Assembly: GCA_035575095.1 (NCBI GenBank)
Contig: DATLYF010000048.1
Span: 1 to 18,073 of the forward strand
Direction: 5' to 3'
Source: DATLYF01 sp035575095
GTDB lineage: Bacteria > Pseudomonadota > Gammaproteobacteria > Competibacterales > Competibacteraceae
DNA: 18,073 nucleotides
The notes under the pieces are model-generated. The model was not told the origin of the DNA. It saw only the letters and a list, made by a program, of their open reading frames with translations, and did not search any database. This document shows positions 15,462 through 18,073 of this stretch, piece by piece. Each line of letters begins with the position of its first letter. Positions within the stretch are counted from its first letter, which is position 1. The position numbers and the translations under genes are program-made.

Positions 15462-16115
15462 TCAGCCGGCGTCCGGTTGCCGCTCCGGCACGGCGCGCTG
15501 GAATGCCGCCAGCGCCTGGCACTCGGCCTCGATGCGGGTCAGGGTGGGGTAGGGGCTGAGATCGCAGTCGAAGCGGCGGGCGTTGTAGAGCTGCGGCACC
15601 AGGCAGACGTCGGCCAGGGTCGGGGTATCGCCGTGGCAACAGCGGCCGGTGTCGGGATGCTCGGCCAGCAGTGCCTCCAGCGCCGCCAGCCCCTCGGCTA
15701 TCCAGTGCCGGTACCAGGCCAGCCTCACGTCCTCGCCGTGGCCTAGCGGCCCGCTGAGGTAGTTGAGCACGCGCAGGTTGTTGAGCGGATGGATCTCGCA
15801 GGCCACCACCAATGCCAGACCCCGCACCCGCGCCCGCGCCACCGGATCGGCCGGCAGCAGCGGCGGCGCGGGGTGGACCTCCTCCAGATACTCGCAGATG
15901 GCCAGGGACTGGCCGAGCACGCGGCCGTCGGGCAGCTCCAGGGCCGGCACCAGCCCCTGCGGGTTGCGGGCGCGGTAGTGGGGGCTGCGCTCCTCCTGCC
16001 GGCGCAGATCGACCGCCACCTGGCGGTAGTCCAGGCCCTTCAGGTTCAAAGCGATGCGCACCCGGTAGGCGGCCGAGGAGCGCCAATAGTCGTACAGAGT
16101 CAGGTTCGCCGTCAT
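15462..16115 (-). CDS. maiA: Maleylacetoacetate isomerase (zeta-class GST)
   Basis: The enzyme isomerises maleylacetoacetate to fumarylacetoacetate with glutathione, the step after homogentisate ring opening. The 217-residue protein has the thioredoxin-like N-terminal domain with YDYWRSSAAYRVRIALNLKG (8-27). The zeta-class motif SSCxxRVRIAL is present with Ala in place of Cys, as in many bacterial members; the glutathione-site Ser13/Ser14 remain. QGLVPALELPDG (53-64) and GQSLAICEYLEE (68-79) follow. The helical domain has EIHPLNNLRVLNYL (107-120) and DTPTLADVCLVPQLYNARRF (163-182). ATG 16115 starts MTANLTLYDYWRSS; a much longer open frame upstream is an artefact of high GC. The remnant of fumarylacetoacetate hydrolase ends 43 bases upstream, giving the order hgd - (fah) - maiA. 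Confidence 0.95.
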   Translation of the reverse strand: MTANLTLYDYWRSSAAYRVRIALNLKGLDYRQVAVDLRRQEERSPHYRARNPQGLVPALELPDGRVLGQSLAICEYLEEVHPAPPLLPADPVARARVRGLALVVACEIHPLNNLRVLNYLSGPLGHGEDVRLAWYRHWIAEGLAALEALLAEHPDTGRCCHGDTPTLADVCLVPQLYNARRFDCDLSPYPTLTRIEAECQALAAFQRAVPERQPDAG

Positions 16116-16158
16116 ACGATCAGTCCGAGCCGTTCGTGGTTGCGCAAGGGGTTCAGCC

Positions 16159-16300
16159 TTACCTACGCACAGTCTGGGCGATGGTGCCGAAAATGGAAGC
16201 GCCGTCGGCATCGAACATCGCGATACGCACCCGCTCGCCGAAGCGCATGAAGAAGGTGGTGGGCTGGCCGCTCTCGATGGTCGGGATGCTGTGGGGCCGA
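16159..16300 (-). pseudogene. Truncated fumarylacetoacetate hydrolase gene (3' remnant)
   Basis: The minus-strand frame reads SIPTIESGQPTTFFMRFG, then ERVRIAMFDADGASIFGTIAQTVRR and a stop at 16159. This matches, from memory, the C-terminal end of bacterial fumarylacetoacetate hydrolase family proteins of about 330 residues (TIE..G...T.FMRFGD.VRIEMFDA.G.SIFG.I.Q.V). Only about 43 of some 330 codons remain, with no start codon belonging to the family. The remnant begins within about 14 bases of the dioxygenase stop, where an intact fah would start, so an internal deletion probably removed most of the gene while leaving hgd and maiA whole. The reaction it would have done is cleavage of fumarylacetoacetate to fumarate and acetoacetate. 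Confidence 0.72.
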
Positions 16301-16303
16301 CGA

Positions 16304-17434
16304 TCATGCCCCCGGCGATTTCCAGGAATCGACGTAGGTGCGGTCTTCCACACCCTCGGGCAGTTCGGCCAGGTCGACCGGATCGCGGGTATCGATCATC
16401 ACCGCCACCTCGTCGGTCTCCTTGCGCGCCGCCTTGGCGCCGATGGCAAAGGCTTTGGGATGGGGGCCATGGGCGAAGCCGCACGGGTGCAGGGTAATCA
16501 TGCCCGGATGGATGTTGTCGCGGCTGAAGAACGAGCCCTTGTGGTAGAAGATGATCTCGTCGTAGTCGTCGTTGTTGTGGAAGAACGGCACTTTGAGCGC
16601 CCCCGGATCGGACTCGATGGGTCGCGGGGCGAAGGTGCAGACCACGAAGCGCTTGGTCAGGAAGGTGGTGTGGGCCGAGGGCGGCAGGTGATAGCGGTGG
16701 CTCATCAGCGGGCGGATGTCGCGCCAGTTGATGCGCACTGGGGCGAGGTCGCCGTGCCAGCCCACCGCATCCAGCGGATTGAAGGGGAAAGTGACGGTGG
16801 AGTAGCGGTCGCGGCGCTTGATCACCACTTTCCACGGCTCTTCGTTCTGCTGCGCGCGGAAGGCATCGTCGAGCCTGGGCGTATCCAGCATGGCCGGGTC
16901 GAAGATGGCGTGGTTGCCCACCAGGCCCTTGTCCGGCAGCACGTAGGCGTCTTCGGTGGCCTCGATCATGAGCAGGGTCACCGGCTCGTGGCACTCGATG
17001 CGCCACAGGGTGGCACGCGGGATGACGATGTGATCGCCGTCGCGGAAGCTCAGGTGGCCGTAGTCACAGTACAGTTCGCCCGCGCCCTGGTGCACGAACA
17101 GCAACTCGTCGCCATCGGAGTTGCGCACCAGGTGGTCCATGCACCCCTGGGTGCGCCACTGGCGCAGTTTCATGTGAGCATTGGCGAGGATGGGCTGGGC
17201 CTGCCAGGGGCTGGTGCTCAGCGCCTCCAGCTTGGTCAGGTCGAAGGCGCGCGGGCGCAGCGGCCCCTCCCAGTCGATCCAGCCGGTCGGCGGATGCTTG
17301 TGCAGCATGTGGGTGGCGGGGCCGAAGAAGCCATCGCGGCCCAGTTCGCGCTCGTAGGTGCCGTCGGGTAGATCGCAATGGGCCTGGCGCGATACCGTGC
17401 CCTCGATGCGGGGGAAGCTGATCCATTTCTTCAT
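16304..17434 (-). CDS. Homogentisate 1,2-dioxygenase family protein
   Basis: This iron(II) enzyme opens the ring of homogentisate to maleylacetoacetate. The protein has 376 residues, shorter than the 430-445 of human or Pseudomonas putida HmgA, but the active site is complete. The iron ligands correspond to His286 in PFFHNN, Glu293 in DYDEIIF and His322 in FAHGPHP, and the substrate-activating His to His227 in AVGWHGDL. The N-terminal cupin part has GDELLFVHQGAGEL (108-121) and GDHIVIPR. The gene starts in an ATGA overlap with the DUF2783 gene and is followed by the fah remnant and maiA, which supports homogentisate or a close analogue as substrate. It may belong to a divergent short subfamily, so the exact substrate is less certain. 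The C-terminus TYVDSWKSPGA looks natural. Confidence 0.88.
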   Translation of the reverse strand: MKKWISFPRIEGTVSRQAHCDLPDGTYERELGRDGFFGPATHMLHKHPPTGWIDWEGPLRPRAFDLTKLEALSTSPWQAQPILANAHMKLRQWRTQGCMDHLVRNSDGDELLFVHQGAGELYCDYGHLSFRDGDHIVIPRATLWRIECHEPVTLLMIEATEDAYVLPDKGLVGNHAIFDPAMLDTPRLDDAFRAQQNEEPWKVVIKRRDRYSTVTFPFNPLDAVGWHGDLAPVRINWRDIRPLMSHRYHLPPSAHTTFLTKRFVVCTFAPRPIESDPGALKVPFFHNNDDYDEIIFYHKGSFFSRDNIHPGMITLHPCGFAHGPHPKAFAIGAKAARKETDEVAVMIDTRDPVDLAELPEGVEDRTYVDSWKSPGA

Positions 17435-17649
17435 GGCGTGGACTCCGGCAGGGATTGTGCGGGTTGCGCCGCGATGCGCATGGCCTCCAGCAAGACTTGC
17501 TGATCGCCGATGTGGTTGGCCAGCAGCAGGATCAGCCGGGCATTGACCAGTCGGCTCTGCTCCTCGCTGAGATCGCGGTGCAGCTCCATCAGCGCCTCGT
17601 AGAAATCATCCGGTTGGGCGAGGCGCGGTTCCAGGCGCAGGGCGCTCAT
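17431..17649 (-). CDS. DUF2783 domain protein
   Basis: This small 72-residue protein has the DUF2783 pattern: DDFYEALMELHRDLSEEQSRLVNARLILLLANHIGDQ (14-50). It is mostly helical by appearance, with no signal peptide or metal motif. It overlaps both neighbours by four bases (ATGA at 17646-17649 and at 17431-17434), so its translation is tied to the FAD monooxygenase before it and the dioxygenase after it. From memory, DUF2783 genes are repeatedly found in this position. A role as a small partner of the monooxygenase is a guess from context; no function is established. Confidence 0.85.
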   Translation of the reverse strand: MSALRLEPRLAQPDDFYEALMELHRDLSEEQSRLVNARLILLLANHIGDQQVLLEAMRIAAQPAQSLPESTP

Positions 17650-18073
17650 GGCAACACCTCCTGGGCGGTGGCGCGGGCCAGGGCGGCGCGGATCCGGGCC
17701 GGGTCGAGGGCGCGCCAGCGTGCCGCCACATGTTGGTCGGGGCGGATCAGGTAACAGGTGCCGGGCTGGCCGTCGTAGCGCGCCGCGGCCACGCCCTTGT
17801 GGTCTACGACGCTGACCCCGACGGGCGGTGCCGGCAGCGGCCCCGGACCCACCAGCAGCACGCGCAGCGGCAGCGGAACGTCGGCCAGTCCCGCCAGAGC
17901 GCGCCGTGTCGCCTCGTCCAGCGGACGGTCGGCGAACAGCAGCAGCACGAAGCTGTCGCCCAGCCGCGCGAGCAGCCAGTCGTCGCGACCGTCCACGATG
18001 AGGGGGGCGTCCAGGCAGGGCGCGCCCGGCATCATGCGGTTGGCGAAAGTGTCGCTATCGGCGGTATTGAGGG
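17646..18073 (-). CDS. FAD-dependent aromatic monooxygenase, C-terminal part (5' end outside window)
   Basis: The last 141 residues of a flavoprotein hydroxylase of the phenol hydroxylase/MhpA/TfdB type. The fragment reads LNTADSDTFANRMMPGAPCLDAPL, a thioredoxin-like C-terminal domain follows, and it ends VDHKGVAAARYDGQPGTCYLIRPDQHVAARWRALD, which is characteristic of that family. The FAD- and NADPH-binding parts lie beyond the window edge. An ATG at 18035 is internal; the frame is open to the end of the window and homologous upstream of it. Its stop overlaps the DUF2783 start. In this context it probably hydroxylates an aromatic acid to give the dioxygenase substrate, but the substrate is not determined by the visible sequence. 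Confidence 0.85.
   Translation of the reverse strand, partial: LNTADSDTFANRMMPGAPCLDAPLIVDGRDDWLLARLGDSFVLLLFADRPLDEATRRALAGLADVPLPLRVLLVGPGPLPAPPVGVSVVDHKGVAAARYDGQPGTCYLIRPDQHVAARWRALDPARIRAALARATAQEVLP

Noticed and set aside
16116..17006. N-terminal extension of maiA into the dioxygenase gene
   Set aside because: The extension is antisense-free but out of frame with the dioxygenase, has no GST similarity, and the natural MaiA N-terminus begins at 16115.

Overview
The window looks like chromosomal DNA of a GC-rich gammaproteobacterium. RlmM, GreB, an Epd-type dehydrogenase placed before pgk, a PykA-type pyruvate kinase and a two-domain polyphosphate:AMP phosphotransferase together point to that class. 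The grouping tkt - gap - epd - pgk - pyk is the carbohydrate (Calvin cycle/glycolysis) cluster found in many autotrophic and methylotrophic members, but no RuBisCO or phosphoribulokinase lies in the window, so autotrophy is only a possibility. I cannot name the genus.

Layout. (1) 2-2957, plus strand: the 3' end of transketolase, a strong hairpin, and a NodIJ-like ABC-2 exporter pair. (2) 2981-4255: greB, then a Phd/YefM-PIN toxin-antitoxin pair with its own promoter and inverted repeats. (3) 4371-9558: gap, a palindromic repeat, epd, pgk with an intrinsic terminator, then a regulatory region of about 230 bases with a good promoter and a HexR-like operator, then pyk. A beta-hydroxyacid dehydrogenase gene overlaps the end of pyk by four bases. 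(4) 10462-13088: a promoter and the polyphosphate:AMP phosphotransferase gene, then rlmM. (5) 13089-14131: an accessory patch of visibly lower GC. It holds a decayed RibD-C/DHFR-like gene, an attC-like imperfect palindrome, a VOC-family gene and two terminators. (6) 14132-18073, minus strand: aroQ, a DUF599 membrane protein gene, and an aromatic degradation operon. In transcription order that operon is FAD monooxygenase (cut by the window edge), DUF2783 protein, homogentisate dioxygenase, a remnant of fumarylacetoacetate hydrolase, and maleylacetoacetate isomerase.

How the genes work together. gap, pgk and pyk carry triose phosphate to pyruvate. tkt exchanges sugar phosphates and supplies erythrose 4-phosphate, the Epd substrate, for vitamin B6 synthesis. 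The dehydrogenase coupled to pyk fits a tartronate semialdehyde reductase that would feed glyoxylate carbon into lower glycolysis. The aromatic operon should open homogentisate and isomerise the product, but its hydrolase is reduced to a tail of about 43 codons, so the last step must be done elsewhere or is lost.

I found no clearly new multi-gene system. The points most worth a second look are the truncated fah, the HexR-like site before pyk, the cassette-like patch between rlmM and aroQ, and the monooxygenase-DUF2783-dioxygenase coupling.
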